Assembly (NCBI GenBank): GCA_025786725.1
Contig: JAHLTZ010000020.1
Coordinates: 310,001-374,000, forward strand
From: Syncephalis fuscata
Lineage: Eukaryota > Zoopagomycota > Zoopagomycetes > Zoopagales > Piptocephalidaceae
DNA length: 64,000 nucleotides
Reading direction: 5' to 3'
Shown here: positions 12,372 through 25,198 of the stretch, piece by piece
Position numbering within the stretch: the stretch's first letter is position 1
Layout of the letters: each line of letters starts with the position of its first letter
The notes under the pieces: model-generated
The model's database searches: none
Told to the model about the DNA's origin: nothing
Seen by the model: the letters and a program-made list of their open reading frames with translations, nothing else
Program-made: the position numbers and the translations under genes

Positions 12372-14868
12372 ATGCCGGCTCCATTCAGATTTAATCCGGA
12401 AGCACTTCCGGAATCGGAAGATGATATCAACTTTAGTGATTTGGAACAGGAATTCAACGTGCCCGAGTTGGAGTTCTGCTTCGACTCCATCGTCGTCGTT
12501 GACAACGTACCTGTGGTTGATGAAGCCAAAGAAAAGAAACTAGTTGGTGCCATTCAAAAGATCTTTAAAGGATGTGGCCGTATTCGCGACAACGGCATCC
12601 ACATGCCCATGACAGAGAAGGATGGCAAACAAGTCTCTAAAGGGTATGTACTACGTTGATATAGTCGGTAATGCTAGCATCGTTAACGAGATCTATGGTA
12701 ATAGATTTGTATTTATTGAATTTGAGACGCCAGAGATGGCCGATCTTGCTGTACGTCAAGTGAACAACTATCGCATGGACAAACAACACGTGCTCTCTGT
12801 GCATCACTTTGATGACGTTGACAAAGCCGCCAAAGTAGAAGATGAATTCCAAGAACCCGAAGAGGAGGAATTTGAAGAACGGGTAAGTTATTAATTAATA
12901 GTTACTAGTATATGTAATATAATTAAATAATACAATTGGCTAATTTATAGGAACATTTACGCGATTGGTTACTCGATCAACGTGCGCGTGATCAATTTGT
13001 AACTTACTATGGCGATGAGGTAGCCATTTCTTGGAACAACAAAAAGGATGATGCAGAACAAGTGTACAACCGTATGGTAAGCTATCTACTAATCGACACA
13101 TACATGCAAACAGATATATATTAATTGTTTATTTAAATAGAACTGGACAGAGACTTATGTACAATGGTCACCTCGTGGTACTTACTTGATTACTGTACAT
13201 CGTCAAGGTGTGGCATTATGGGGAGGTCGTAGCTGGAAGAAGATTATGCGATTCTTCCATCCAGGTGTTAAGCTAATTGACTTTTCGCCCAATGAACGTT
13301 ATATGGTAACCTGGAGCAATGAACCCATCCAATCAGGTGTACCCGGTTCACCATTCAGTGCAGACAGTGAAGGTCATCAAATTGTTATTTGGGATGTACT
13401 ATCTGGTGTATTATTGCGTACATTCCCTAGCAATCCTGATAAGAATGCCGAAGGTGGCCCAGCCAAGATTATGTGGCCAGCATTTAAATGGTCACCATCC
13501 AGTCGCTATTTTGCACGTCTTACACCCGGCCAAGGTATTTCAGTATATGAAACACCCGGTATGGGCCTAGTCGATAAGAAGAGTATCAAGATTGAGGGGG
13601 TACGCGACTTTGAATGGTCACCCGCCACCAGTGGCAATACAGATACTACTACCGGTACTGCCACTACCGGCAGTGAGGATAAGAAGCGGCCTAGAGATGA
13701 ATTACTCGCTTACTGGACACCTGAAGTGGGCAATCAGCCAGCCCGTGTCACACTAATGAATGTACCTAGTCGGGCTATTGTCCGTACTAAGAATATCTTC
13801 CAAGTGAGTGACTGTCGTCTACACTGGCACCCACAAGGCAGCTATCTATGTGTTAAAGTCGATAGACACACAAAGAGTAAAAAGTCGACCTTTTCCAACC
13901 TTGAACTGTTCCACACCAAGGAAAAGGGTATTCCAGTTGAAGTAGTTGAACTTAAAGAGATTGCTATTGCCTTCGCTTGGGAGCCACATGGTGATCGATT
14001 TGTTGTTATTACCACACTTGATCCAAATCTGCTACATATGAATGGACCAACTATTCCAGTCACCCCACGTACTAATGTGGCCTTTTACGGTGTGGAACAA
14101 GTAAAGGCTATTAAAGGCAAGGCTAAGAATAAGCAACCAGCGGCTGCTACTGCTGCCGGCCCTACTGAAGGCGGATTCCGTTGCATTAAACAGCTGGAGA
14201 AGAAGACTGCCAACGGTGTATTCTGGTCGCCTAAGGGCCGCCACGTTGTATTAATCACCCTGCGTTCTCAGACCTGCTGGGATATTGAATTCTGGGATAT
14301 GGATTTAGAAACAACGGCCAATTCCAAGGCTGGTGCCACCGATCCAGGTGCTACCGTGCAATTGATCGGTGCTCATGATCATTTCGGCGTGACCGATATC
14401 GAATGGGATCCAACTGGTCGCTATGTATTGACCAGTGCATCTAGCTGGCGCCATACCATGGAAAACGGCTATGCCATTTGGGATTTCCGGGGTGAATTAC
14501 TGCAAAAGCAAGTGGTCGACCGCTTTAAGCAGATTCTATGGCGTCCACGCCCTAAAACACTGTTGCCTGAGGAGCAACAGCGTAAGATTAGACGTAATCT
14601 TAAAGAGTACTCGAAAGAATTTGAACTTGAAGATCAGTTCTCGCAAACAGCCGCTTCACAAGCTGTTATCGAAGAACGTCGTCGTCTATTGCAAGAATGG
14701 AACGCGTGGCGCGATCGTGTTGAGAAGGAGTTAACCGAGGCCCGTGTATCTGCCGGTCAAGAACCAGACCATCATATGCCAGATGATGATGAATTCGAGA
14801 CAGTTGAAGAGCTTGTTGAAGAAGTCATTAGTGAGAAGGAAGAAGTTGTTAAAGATAAGAAGAAATAA
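12372..14868 (+). CDS. PRT1: Translation initiation factor eIF3 subunit b
   Basis: Core scaffold subunit of eIF3 (yeast Prt1), which helps recruit mRNA and eIF2-GTP-tRNA to the 40S ribosome in the cytoplasm. Four exons (12372-12643, 12705-12882, 12951-13076, 13141-14868) join in frame to 767 residues, a normal length for the family. Seen: an acidic N-terminus (NFSDLEQEFNVPELE), an RRM from about residue 40 to 125 with FDSIVVVDNVPVV and GFVFIEFETPEMADLAV, then WD/beta-propeller blades (YVQWSPRGTYL, LIDFSPNERYMVTW, GVFWSPKGRHVVLIT, DIEWDPTGRYVLT). A charged C-terminal helix follows (LQEWNAWRDRVEKEL), which binds other eIF3 subunits. The long final exon has no lesions. It converges on KCS1, with 362 bases between the stop codons. 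Confidence 0.96.
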
Positions 14869-15230
14869 ACAATAAATAGTCTTTTTTATCATTTAATATA
14901 TAATAATTGTAATCACTTCAGTTTTATTCTACCAATAAACAATTCATCATAATAGAATGAAAGATAATAAATGAATGAATAAAATAAAAAGTAATAAACA
15001 AAATACGGCAATGAATAGAATCATAATAGCCATGATACCAGGTGTACGTATAGAAGGAGTGAAAGTGTAAAATAATATAGCAAATAAATCAGTATACTAT
15101 AAACAGTGCATGTCTACAGTATATGATAGATCAAGAATGAAAATGAAGCACAGATAGATAGATAGAGATATGAATAAAATAGATAGATAAATGGGTGATG
15201 GAAAGATAGCAAGCATTTTAAACTAGTTAC
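14869..15230. other. Convergent 3' intergenic region
   Basis: AT-rich 3' ends of eIF3b (plus) and KCS1 (minus). AATAAA-like motifs occur on plus at about 14870 and 14933. No gene is seen. Confidence 0.5.
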
Positions 15231-18200
15231 TTAAACAGTGTGACTATGACTATTACTATGGTCATGGTCATAGGTTTGTAACAAATCAGTATAATTACGA
15301 ATTAATGTATCAATACCGCGTAGATAGCCATGATCAGAACCTGGATAGGTAGGAGGGAATCTAACGGAATCTGGATCCTCTAATCGCCATTCAGGTGTAG
15401 TGGTATGGGCAAAATCAATAATACGTACAGTAATTTCCGTGTCAGCAGTAATAGCTGCATCATAAATAAGCAGTAAACTACTACCGTAAAGCCGAACACC
15501 ATCCATTTCGCGCACCAACTCGGCCAATTGTCTCAACTTCTGTAAGAGACGAGGTATTAATTGCACTTGTATACCCTCTCCATTATCTAGATAGTCCCGT
15601 AGCGCTTCACGGAATCCATCGGCATTAAGAGAGCGACCCACATACTTGTCAACGTATTTATACTGATGAGTGTCCATTTTATACACTTGTGTACCGCATA
15701 CGCGTACTCCCAATGATTTACTAGTGGAACGGGCACATTTACGTATTTGACTGGCCCGTTTCTCTGGTGTTGCCTCCACGCCATATTGCCGGGTACCCAT
15801 TTTAAGATCGAGTATACTTGGATGGCGCATATTATAGGTTAGATCTTCTAATAACAAGAATTGGTGCATTTTAGGCGGTGATGATTTACAGTTACCATGG
15901 TGTGACAACTGACGTGAACCACCATGTAATTTATTGGCTGTCAATTGATAACAATGCAATGACCATGGATTAGCCAAGGGAGATCGGCGAGAACCCATTG
16001 AACGAGATGTAGGCAGTCTTTCATTATTACTGCCACTATTACTATTGTTAGTATTGGTATGGCTATTGGTAGTGTTGGCATTACTAGTATTACTATGACC
16101 ATTTGAATCATTGGGCGATGATACAAGTGTAGATATTTTAGTATGATTATCGATTGTATGACCTTCAAATGTATGGCTATCATTACTATCGTCCTTGGTA
16201 GTCGTATCCACTTCATCAGTAGATGGTTTCAAGAAGGGAGTCGATGACATGGCCCGTTTCCAATATGCACTTTGATTATCTTTAAATAAACTATCACGTA
16301 ATCGTTGTTGTCTATTACGGAAATCATGAGATCGTTGGCGTGAATGGGCCATCGAATGCTGTCTAGCCGTCTTTGTTGTTGTGGCGCCCAATGATGAGGG
16401 CGGTGATAGTTGTTGAGATGATGTATTGGTGGAGGAATTACTTAATACTTCGTCAGGACTAGACATTGTTTGAAGTGCTGTACTCTCTTCTAGTTCGCCC
16501 TCTTCATCACTAAAGGTGGAAAACATACGCAATGATGATGGTCGAGCAGGTCTACACAAGGGTGATGTCGCCTCATTCTCTTCCCAGTTGTTAGTTGACT
16601 CGTTGTTCATAGCAAGTCCAGGTGAGCTTCTACAGGATTGATCGCCACTAAATTCAACTTGTGTCATATCTCTTGATTCACCTGATAGTGAATGTCGACG
16701 CGAATTGCATCTACTGCTCTTTGACTTGCGTAATCGTTCACGCCATGATCCAGGCGACAATGCTTCTCCAATAACAAGTTGCTGTAGTTGTAGATTAACA
16801 CTACGGGTATCGGTTGAATCGGTGGTGTCAGAGGCTGCTTCATCAGCACTAAGTGCCCATACATCTTCGTCTAGAGTGCCATGTTGACGCATCTTACGCA
16901 CTAACCAGGCCGGCAGAATATGCTGATTATGTTCAAATAGCAGTTCGGGGGTCGCTTCTTCCATATCACCCTGTAGTGTATAGGTAACGTTCAATACACC
17001 CAAATAACTAGGGGCAAATTCTAATAGTGCTGAATGCTTTAAAGCCATTAATTCATAAAATTGCTTTTCCCGCTTATTAAGTAGTTTACACACAGCACGT
17101 GATGAAAAGCGTAGAAACGATGAATGGCCACCCACTTGATTAGGAAATGGTGTCAATGGTAGAGACTTTAATCCATCAGGTCCAAATAATTCATCATCGC
17201 TATCACTATCAAATGCATCTCGTTCATCAATATCTGTATGAGTATCACTGGCCGCACCGTTATGGTTATTACTACTAGAATGATGACCGAGTTGCATTAA
17301 CGAAAATGATACATCACTGTCTACTGAACATGGACTAGATGGTTCATAAGATAAATGGCGTTCATTGTTGTTGTCATGGTCATAGTTGTATAGACGTACA
17401 GATGGGGATGGAGATAGAGTAGACAAGTGCTGTGTTGTTGTAGCATCTGTCTTAATGTCACTATTCAATGCAGACTCTGTAGGTAGAGTAAAGTTGATAC
17501 CTGACCAGTCAAGTGGAGGTGGTGACCGTGAATAGGATAGACTAGGCGATATATCATCAGTAGTAAATAGACCCGATTCATCATCAGATGTATGGCGGTG
17601 ACTGCCTTCACTATGGTTATCTTCTTTACTGTTAAGTATTTGCTGTTGTTGTTGTTGCTTTTGTTGCAATGATAACTGACCTGTATAACCACTAGCCATA
17701 TTGGATACTACTAGATTAGATAGGAATCCTGGTGCAGCTGGACAGCTTGAAGGATGAATAGATTCAATTAATCTGGCTGGAGATAGTGAATGAGTAGATA
17801 GTGGATTGATATTGCCGGTTGTTATCGTATCGATAACAGATGTAGTATCAGTAACCGTAGTAGTCGTAGTAGATGCAGTATTATTAGCAACGGTTAGAAT
17901 AGATGCCGTGGATACAGCACCTCCAGATGTAAACAACTTTTCTGTATGTTCTTCTGTTGATAATAGAGCACTATCTGGTTTTAATGTGGTATAGGCTAGT
18001 AGTGACGGCTGTTGTGGCTGTTCTTCTGGCTGTTGTTGTTGTTGCAGCATTTCTTGTCGTTCTGGCGTAATTGGTGGTGACATTTCTGCATAGTTTTGAG
18101 TGATAGATTGTACGTTGGTAGTAAGAATAGCTGTTATGTTAGCGGTAGAAAGCGCCCGGCGTGGCAACGCTAGACTTGACGGCAATGTCTGGGTTGGCGG

Positions 18201-18263
18201 TAGCTGTTGTTGTTGTTGTTGTTGTTGTTCAGATAGTGATACTGACGAAGATCGTGCCTGCAT
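15231..18263 (-). CDS. KCS1: Inositol hexakisphosphate kinase, KCS1 type
   Basis: Makes the pyrophosphate 5-InsP7 from InsP6, a signal for phosphate status, vacuole form and stress. Single exon of 1010 residues, similar in length to yeast Kcs1 (about 1050) and far longer than animal IP6Ks. The catalytic domain is in the C-terminal quarter: the inositol-phosphate-binding motif PxxxDxKxG is PSILDLKMG at residues 815-823; GSSLLLIYD at about residue 925 is the SSLL motif; RIIDFAH at about residue 949 carries the metal-binding Asp of the IDF motif. The conserved block [12 protein letters not shown] and a [14 protein letters not shown]-like segment precede it. The first ~340 and ~200 central residues are Ser/Thr/Asn-rich and low in complexity, with a poly-Gln run near residue 12. 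The frame is intact throughout. Confidence 0.95.
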   Translation of the reverse strand: MQARSSSVSLSEQQQQQQQQLPPTQTLPSSLALPRRALSTANITAILTTNVQSITQNYAEMSPPITPERQEMLQQQQQPEEQPQQPSLLAYTTLKPDSALLSTEEHTEKLFTSGGAVSTASILTVANNTASTTTTTVTDTTSVIDTITTGNINPLSTHSLSPARLIESIHPSSCPAAPGFLSNLVVSNMASGYTGQLSLQQKQQQQQQILNSKEDNHSEGSHRHTSDDESGLFTTDDISPSLSYSRSPPPLDWSGINFTLPTESALNSDIKTDATTTQHLSTLSPSPSVRLYNYDHDNNNERHLSYEPSSPCSVDSDVSFSLMQLGHHSSSNNHNGAASDTHTDIDERDAFDSDSDDELFGPDGLKSLPLTPFPNQVGGHSSFLRFSSRAVCKLLNKREKQFYELMALKHSALLEFAPSYLGVLNVTYTLQGDMEEATPELLFEHNQHILPAWLVRKMRQHGTLDEDVWALSADEAASDTTDSTDTRSVNLQLQQLVIGEALSPGSWRERLRKSKSSRCNSRRHSLSGESRDMTQVEFSGDQSCRSSPGLAMNNESTNNWEENEATSPLCRPARPSSLRMFSTFSDEEGELEESTALQTMSSPDEVLSNSSTNTSSQQLSPPSSLGATTTKTARQHSMAHSRQRSHDFRNRQQRLRDSLFKDNQSAYWKRAMSSTPFLKPSTDEVDTTTKDDSNDSHTFEGHTIDNHTKISTLVSSPNDSNGHSNTSNANTTNSHTNTNNSNSGSNNERLPTSRSMGSRRSPLANPWSLHCYQLTANKLHGGSRQLSHHGNCKSSPPKMHQFLLLEDLTYNMRHPSILDLKMGTRQYGVEATPEKRASQIRKCARSTSKSLGVRVCGTQVYKMDTHQYKYVDKYVGRSLNADGFREALRDYLDNGEGIQVQLIPRLLQKLRQLAELVREMDGVRLYGSSLLLIYDAAITADTEITVRIIDFAHTTTPEWRLEDPDSVRFPPTYPGSDHGYLRGIDTLIRNYTDLLQTYDHDHSNSHSHTV

Positions 18264-20530
18264 GCTGGTCGCTTATAACATATAACCCGTTTAGCCGATA
18301 TAATAAGACAATAAATCAAGTAGCTAATAAAGGGAAAGAAATAAAGAAAGAAAAGGTTAATATCAATATGAATGTAGACCAATCAGTATGCAAATTGTAA
18401 CAAACGTAAAACAACTAGATGCAGCGAGAATGAAAGGAAATAGAAAGCAAAAGCCTTTTGAGTGTAGAAAACGTGGCAATCAAATAGACAGTACAAAGGT
18501 GGGGTAATTGGAAGCAATAGAGAACGAAATATGCCAACGCTGTTGTTGTTATTGTTATAATCGAACGAATAGAAAGGAATAGTAGAAATACGAATAGATA
18601 CAAATCCACACATTCAAATTACCTAGGCACACACACACACAATACACACGTGGGCGTGAGACGAAAAGTGTAAAGGTCGGAAAAGATAGTCAAAGATAGA
18701 AAATCGATCTTGCTAAACAAGTTTTAGTGTATTAAAAGCTCGTTTAGTATCACTTATTTATCCACTCCACATACACACTTCCTCTTTCTTTTTCTCATAA
18801 AAGTATCTGTAGACACGTTGTTGGTGTGTTAATAGAACAAATAATAAATTGGAAAAGAAAATGGCAAATAACACAACAAATAGCGTAACAACGAGTAGAG
18901 AAGTGTATATTCAGTAGCAATAAAGGCATAGACACAGTAAGTGACGGGAGCCATAGCCAGTGCTTTTAAAGCTTGTTTGGCCAGTCTATGCGCGTATAGA
19001 CGGCGTTGTATACACTTGCTGTTCTGCAGACTACGTATTCGCTGTAGGTAGATGCAAGCAAAGGCAATATGCACCATGTAGGTATATAAAACTATACGTA
19101 TGGCTTGCTTGCCTATCTGTCTACACACACACGCAGCGTATATACCACACTCATTAGCAGTGATAGCATTTCTACGGCTTGGCAGTTGACACTGATGACG
19201 TTAGCTTTTCTATTCTGTATAGACACTGTGCGTATACACGGCCGTCATGGCAGCATCATAATAAATTCCCTTTATAAGCTATTTATCATTACTATTCTAT
19301 TCATGCGTTAATAGATATTATCATTGGTTGTTGAACCACGCGTAGACTTTACATCGTCTACACTAATGACTTGTTGTACATCGACCCATCTACTGAGTAG
19401 TCAAAGGCTATTTGTTCATTGAATGGACATTAACCGCATAAGTAATGGCACCATGTCAACACTACTGCTATGTTATATTGGCCATTACGTTTGACACATT
19501 ATACAAAAGTAAATAGATTACACAAACATGTGAACAACACAACAATAACAATCAATAACAACAATAACAATAACAACAAGACGGCAGTGCCAACTTGTTA
19601 AACGTGTAAAACACATTATTGTACGCATAATAAACATAAATAAAAAGCATCTTTGTGTTATAGTCTACAAATAAACAATAGAGTACATGCTATGTTTGTA
19701 CGCGCAATAATGATGGTTGTCTGGTTGGGTATAGCAGGATCATTGTAGTATCTATGCGTTAAAGGGTAGGTATATTCCGTGTAATCAAATAAAGGAGACA
19801 AACGTCAGAATACTAAATGTAAATGTACCTACCTTATAATCGTGGAGTGTGGTGATCATAGATTGGTAAAGAAATAACAACTAGATCTAGTAGAAGTAGA
19901 AGTAGAAGTAACGATAAACTAATGGGTTCACAAAGGAGAATAAAAGCAGTAAAGGTAGAAAGGGGAACTACAAACTCTCAAGGGGGCAAGACCTTGAAGC
20001 AATGGGAAAAGGCACAAATAGCGGAAAATTAAAAGCACGTGCTATTTATACCTGATGGCGTTGGAATTCGTTTATAGGTGATGATTTGGTGGTTATTATG
20101 GATACACCCATTCCATAGTCATCATGAGTATGTGTAGGTGCATACCATATACAGCAATGATAGAAAATGAGTCCTCTATTCATCTATGGTTGGCTATACT
20201 ATGTATAGCATTCATTACGTGGCATTCAAAAGTACACGTTTTGATCCTCTAATAGTGTCGGTTACCTATTGATTGGCATTGCGGGGTAGAATAGACAAAT
20301 GACTGGTGGTGTCGTTAATTTGTATGTAGTCATTTATTGAAACAGTGCTGCCATGACTGCCATATTCCAACCTGTATTTGTTATACAAAAGGTGGGCTTC
20401 ATTGGGTTTCACAGTGACATGTCGGTCATAAGTATATTAATCGATGGCTTGTAACGATCACGCCACCTGTTTGATCTCATTTACATTTACGTTTATTTGT
20501 ACTAATTTTATTGCTGCTGCTGCTGCTACG
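18264..20530. other. Long divergent intergenic region
   Basis: About 2.3 kb between KCS1 (minus) and the quinone reductase (plus), so it should hold both promoters. It contains a short CA run near 18631-18645 and AGTAGA repeats near 19890-19905. I see no convincing exon, RNA gene or transposon here. Confidence 0.5.
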
Positions 20531-21726
20531 ATGCGTCAAATTGTATTCCAAAGTCGTGACCAAATTGTGGTTAAAGAGACCGATGATCCAGTGCCTACAG
20601 CCAATCAAGTGCTTATTTCAGTCGAAGCTGCAGGCGTTAACTTTGCCGATATTCTAGTAAGTTGTTACGTTGAACCAACGCTACACATGTGCATCGTTAA
20701 CCAGTATCTACATATTTATCTATTCATTATTCGTCTATCTATCCACCGTCTATTCATTTATTACTAGGCGCGCAGGGGGCTGTATCCCGATGCACCTGCC
20801 TTCCCCTGCGTCGTCGGTTACGAGATAGCCGGTCGTGTTATTGCTCTTGGTGAAGGCGTGGATCCCAGTTGGCAAGATGCTGAAGTAGTAGGCATTACAC
20901 GCTTTGGTGGCTATAGCGAGAAGGTAGCGGTGCCTATTGAACAGCTATGCCGTAAACCGGCTAGTATTTCCTTTGAAGAGGCGGCCTCTATTCCTGTGGC
21001 CTATATGACGGCCTGGATGTTACTTATCATCCAAGGTAGATATATACATATGTAATGTTGTTATTTATTAATCAATGATACTGTTTAGGCGGTTTACGTA
21101 AAAATGATACAGTGCTAATTCAAAATGCCGGTAGTGGCGTAGGTTTGGCAGCGATTGATATTGCCCGCCATGTAGGAGCACGCTCTATTGGTACGGCAAG
21201 CGAGCATAAGCACCAGTTTTTGACGGAACAACGTGGCCTTGACCATGCTATCGATTATCGCGAATCCACATGGCCAGTTCGTGTCAAGGAATTAACTGAT
21301 AATCGTGGCGTCGATCTAGTCATTGATCCACTGGGACCGGTTTCCTGGAAACAATCCTACGAGCTATTAGCGTTGGGCGGTCGTCTAGGCATTTACGGGG
21401 CCTCAGAGATTGCCGAGCATGGTCTAGCCTGGATATGGGCCTTGATGCGTTTTGTTTTACGCATGCCTAGCTATAAGCCTTTGCCGCTAATGGATAGTTG
21501 CCGGGGTGTTTACGGCACCAATCTGCTGCGTATGTTTAATGAACCACACCGGGCCAGCGACTGGCTATCTACTGTAGTTCAAGGAGTCGATGAAGGCTGG
21601 GTCCGGCCTCATGTTGATCGTACTTTTACTTTTGATGAGGCACAAGAAGCGCAAACGTACATTGAAGAGCGTAAAAGTACCGGTAAAGTTATTCTAGTAC
21701 CTGGTCCTGTTCGTCAACAAGAATAA
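20531..21726 (+). CDS. NADPH:quinone reductase-like MDR protein (VAT1-like)
   Basis: Zinc-free medium-chain dehydrogenase/reductase. Family members reduce quinones or related carbonyls with NADPH. Three exons (20531-20656, 20768-21035, 21089-21726) join in phase to 343 residues, the usual length. The start at 20531 (MRQIVFQSRDQ) fits the family; an in-frame upstream ATG at 20444 would add a hydrophobic leader and is less likely. Landmarks: VEAAGVNFADIL; PCVVGYEIAGRVIALG; FGGYSEKVAVP; EEAASIPVAYMTAWMLL; the nucleotide-binding NAGSGVGLAAIDIARHVGA; GVDLVIDPLG; and a C-terminal strand EERKSTGKVILVPG. The FGGYSE and LLxxQGGLRKNDTVLIQNAG pattern points to the VAT1 branch. The true substrate is unknown. 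A transposon copy begins about a dozen bases after the stop. Confidence 0.88.
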
Positions 21727-21738
21727 CAAGAATAATAA

Positions 21739-22450
21739 ATGGTTGTCCATATAATTCTGGTAATGATACTATTAATCTATTGCTAAACATATTACAAATG
21801 ATGTTGCTATATTCTCAAATGTAAAACCAAAATATGTACAAGTAAAAGCATAAAGTACACATTTAATTATTTAATATACACTAGCAATTGTAACAGCTTA
21901 ATAGATGTTATTGTTTTTATTACAAAGCTTGATTTGCTTTTAATTCAATAAAAAATGGCATTGTTATAGCAATAGTAATAAAATGATGCAATACTGGCCA
22001 AGTAACCAAAGAAGGAAAAGAAATAGAAATAATGGTTTAATCAAATGTTTAATATCAATTTAATTATTATTAAATAACTTATAAAAATAGCTCAAATTAG
22101 CATATCTATAACAAACGTTGTAATTGTATAGATTCTGATATAAGCTAAATGAATTGGATTATAAAAGTCATTTTTATTATTATTGAGTAACAGTATTATG
22201 TAGTTATAATATTATTGAATAATAAAAGTTACAAAGCTAAATTGCCTGATGGGAAAAAGTTAATTACAATAAATGCAACAATTTTAATTTAAAACTTTGC
22301 TTATTTACGTAGTTTAGTTAATTGTAGCAATATTGACAGCAATGCCAATTGCATTTTATTTTTAAAAGACTTCTGACAATATACTTGTAGTAAATGCAAC
22401 TAAATAATTTTAAAAATTAAAACAAAAAACAGTCTATTTTTGAAAATTTA
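21739..22450 (+). mobile_element. Non-autonomous MULE-derived element, copy 3 (5'-truncated)
   Basis: It begins within the transposase N-terminal region (matching 35035 onwards), then shares the AT-rich core with copies 1, 2 and 4. It ends near 22434-22450, where TCTATTTTTGAAAATTT is close to the reverse complement of the terminal sequence at 34731 (GAAAATTAGAAAAATAGAC). The element therefore supplies the 3' flank of the quinone reductase and stops about 110 bases before the next start codon. Confidence 0.75.
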
Positions 22451-22563
22451 TCTACTATTAAATAGAACAATAAAATCTATATTTATTTACAAATCATATT
22501 GTAGTTTGTATTAGTTGTTTTTCTCTTTCAGTTTATTTTACTTACTTTTAACTCAATAGTATT

Positions 22564-23578
22564 ATGGCCATAACTACAAGTGAGGCCCAGACCAAGACAA
22601 AGCTAGATCATCTTTGGCGTTTATCTCATGCCATTGTAACTACTGCACCGCAACTCTCGGTGCATTACCAAGAGATCTTTCATAAAGTAGCCGCAACCGA
22701 TAATCAAACACTTGCCGAAGCTACCCAGCGTCGCTGTTGTTCACACTGCGGTGTCCCCCGTGTTCCTGGACATACCAGCCATACTTGGGTTATTAATCGC
22801 CAAACAGTAAAAGATCGCGGCAATTACAAAGTAAAAGTGTAGACAAACATAAAACGACAGATAATGACAAACACAACAACAACCAGCAATATCAACAAAA
22901 TGTAATGGCACTTTTTTATCCACACAAAATGGCGTTACGCCCATAGTAAAGCCATTGCCACTTCACTATGTAGGCCGTCCTATAGATCAACGTGCTAAGG
23001 GACAATCTATTCGGTTACATAGTGCACGCGATATTGACATATCATGTCTTGTCTGTGGTGGTACAACGCGATATGGCGGCTCTACTCGGTCAGAGTTGCA
23101 AAAAGTAAGCGCCAATACTCGCAAAATACAAATTAAAAAACGATCACGAAAACAGCGTCATCAATCAAATACCTCTAACATTAAAGCTCTAGCAACAACA
23201 AACCAACTATCGACAGATATTAATTTAGTAGCAACAATTCCACAAATAAATACACCCACTGAATTAAATACACCAGTAATGAACCCTCAAATTAACAGCA
23301 ATAAGCAAACAGTTAATAACAACAACAAAAAGAATGAAAGCAAGAAGGCTACGGCGATCAATCATAAAGCATCAAGTGCATTATTGGATGCAAATACCAA
23401 AAAGCAACAATCGTCTAATCAATTGGCCAAAACATCAACACAGATAAAAGATAAGAAAGCGAATAAAAAGCAGCACGCATTAAGTAAATTACTTGCTAAA
23501 GGCAAGCAGCAGCGCACGGATGACAATATCAAGAAAAACGTTAGTCTTAATGACTTTCTTATGGATTTTGAGCAATAA
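22564..23578 (+). CDS. Rpr2/Rpp21/Snm1-like zinc-ribbon protein
   Basis: Likely a protein of the RNase P/MRP subunit family, whose members bind RNA in the nucleus and help process tRNA or rRNA precursors. Two exons (22564-22830 and 22952-23578) give 297 residues. The intron, 121 bases, is longer than its neighbours; I placed the acceptor at 22951, which restores frame at PLPLHYVG. The N-terminal helix LWRLSHAIVTTAPQLSVHY is followed by the first Cys pair, C59-x2-C62 in CCSHCGVPRVPGHTS. After a basic stretch comes C121-x2-C124 in ISCLVCGG, as expected for this four-Cys ribbon. The last ~160 residues are Asn/Lys/Thr-rich and disordered-looking. A related uncharacterised zinc-ribbon family cannot be excluded. 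Confidence 0.65.
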
Positions 23579-24063
23579 TGTTTTTATAATAAAATTACTT
23601 TATTGTATTTAACAAGTGTATAAAATCATTTTGTATTGAACACTGTGTAATAATAATGTGTAGTTCTAATATCAATCATAATACTAGTCATTTAGTGTGA
23701 TCTGTGTGATACTGTGTCATCCATTTTAACCAATTTATAACCATCATCACACACGCATGCACCTTTGACCACGTTAACTTCTCTTTCATCTTTCCTTCAT
23801 TCTTTCCCTTCTAGTAGCAACACTATTCTGGTATATAGGAGTGGCAGTATTGGGACCGTCATCTCATTACCTTTACTATTTCATTGACTTCTATTGACAC
23901 AGTTCAACTGAACCCCTTAACTTGTCTCAAAGAATTGCAGCTAGTTACGCATTACACGCTGCTGGGCACGGTTGATGCCAACAATTTTACGCAAACACCG
24001 TCTCTTCATAGCTCGTCTCCACCATCAGTTATTACAGTACTATTCTATCATTAGTTTGTTACT
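23579..24063. other. Intergenic, promoter side of verprolin
   Basis: AT-rich 3' flank, then a C/T-rich stretch around 23760-23830 typical of a fungal promoter. No gene is seen. Confidence 0.5.
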
Positions 24064-25198
24064 ATGGCCGACCGAAACGCTTTATTGAGTCAAATTCAAA
24101 GGGGTAAAGCGTTGAAAGCAACGGTTACTAACGATCGCTCTGCAGCACAGCTGACAGGAAGTAAGTGCTAAGCTAAGCCGTAAGCAATACTGCTTGCTCG
24201 TGTATTTATCTATCTATCGACACTAACGAATGTATATTGACGACTACTATTAGGTGTGGTGGGCGAGAGCGGTAGTGCTAAACCAGCCCGTGCTAAACCA
24301 CCAGCAGCGGTGGCATCTACTGCACAAAGTAGTGGTAGTGTGGTGCAGATACAGGTGCACCCGGACTAGGTGGATTATTTGCTGGTGGTATGCCAACACT
24401 AAAGCATAGAGGCGGTGTAGATACAGGACGAGGTATTAATGGCAATGGCCACACGAATAATACACAGTGTAAGTTAATTAGTTAACTAATAATAACATTT
24501 TACTTACTTAATAATAGCAACAGCAGCACCACCATTAGCGACAAAGCCTAAAATAGCTACTGCACCTGTATTACCAACTCGCCCATCACCATCATCAACA
24601 ACAACAGTGACATCACCACCATTACCGAACCGTCCTAGTGCAGCTGCACCACCGGCATTGCCGAGTCGAACACCACCAGCACTGCCTAATCGTAAACCAG
24701 CTGCACCGGTAGTACCACCACGTCAACCACCACCACGGCCTACATCGCGTAAACCACCACCCCCACCCCCACCAGCAACCCATAAACCATCAGCACCTAA
24801 TACAGCAGCTGCCAGTGCTCATCATGCACCGTCAGTCGCACCTCATAGTGCTACTATAGCACCACCTGCCCGTGGTCTACCTGCTGCACCACATAGTGCA
24901 CCACTACCTATCATTAAAGTGGCTAAAGTGGCAGTGGCACATCCACCTGCTGTTGAAGGCCGATGGACATTTCCTGAATGGAATGCATTGCCTAAACCAC
25001 GTGCTTACACACACACCGAGAAAAAAGACTATAAAAGCGATACACCCTGTGGTAATTATTTAATAATTGTATAAATGAATGGATACTAACTATATGGTTT
25101 ATTTAACAGCCTATCCATTGGATTTAAATGCATTAGCCGCACGGAATCCTCAACGACCACCACCACCACCACCATTTCATCATCATGTTCATCCATAG
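24064..25198 (+). CDS. VRP1: Verprolin/WIP-family actin regulator, with a frame break in exon 2
   Basis: Proline-rich partner of WASP that promotes Arp2/3 actin assembly at cortical and endocytic sites. Exons: 24064-24160, 24254-24468, 24518-25051, 25110-25198. The N-terminal WH2 motif is clear (DRNALLSQIQRGKALKA). A long proline-rich SH3-ligand region follows (LPNRPSAAAPPALPSR, PPRQPPPRPTSRKPPPPP). The WASP-binding C-terminus is recognisable as GRWTFPEWNALPKPRAY with a following KKDYKSD. Within exon 2 the frame must slip between about 24320 and 24345: upstream SGSVVQIQ runs into a stop, while the next frame gives GAPGLGGLFAGGMPTL, a typical verprolin segment. Either one base is missing, or about 20 bases (GTAGTG...ACAG) are spliced, which would be exceptionally short. 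Confidence 0.8.

Noticed and set aside
24325-24344. A 20-base GT...AG intron in verprolin exon 2
   Set aside because: It would restore frame, but all certain introns here are about 45 bases or longer, so a missing base is the simpler reading. Kept as an open option.
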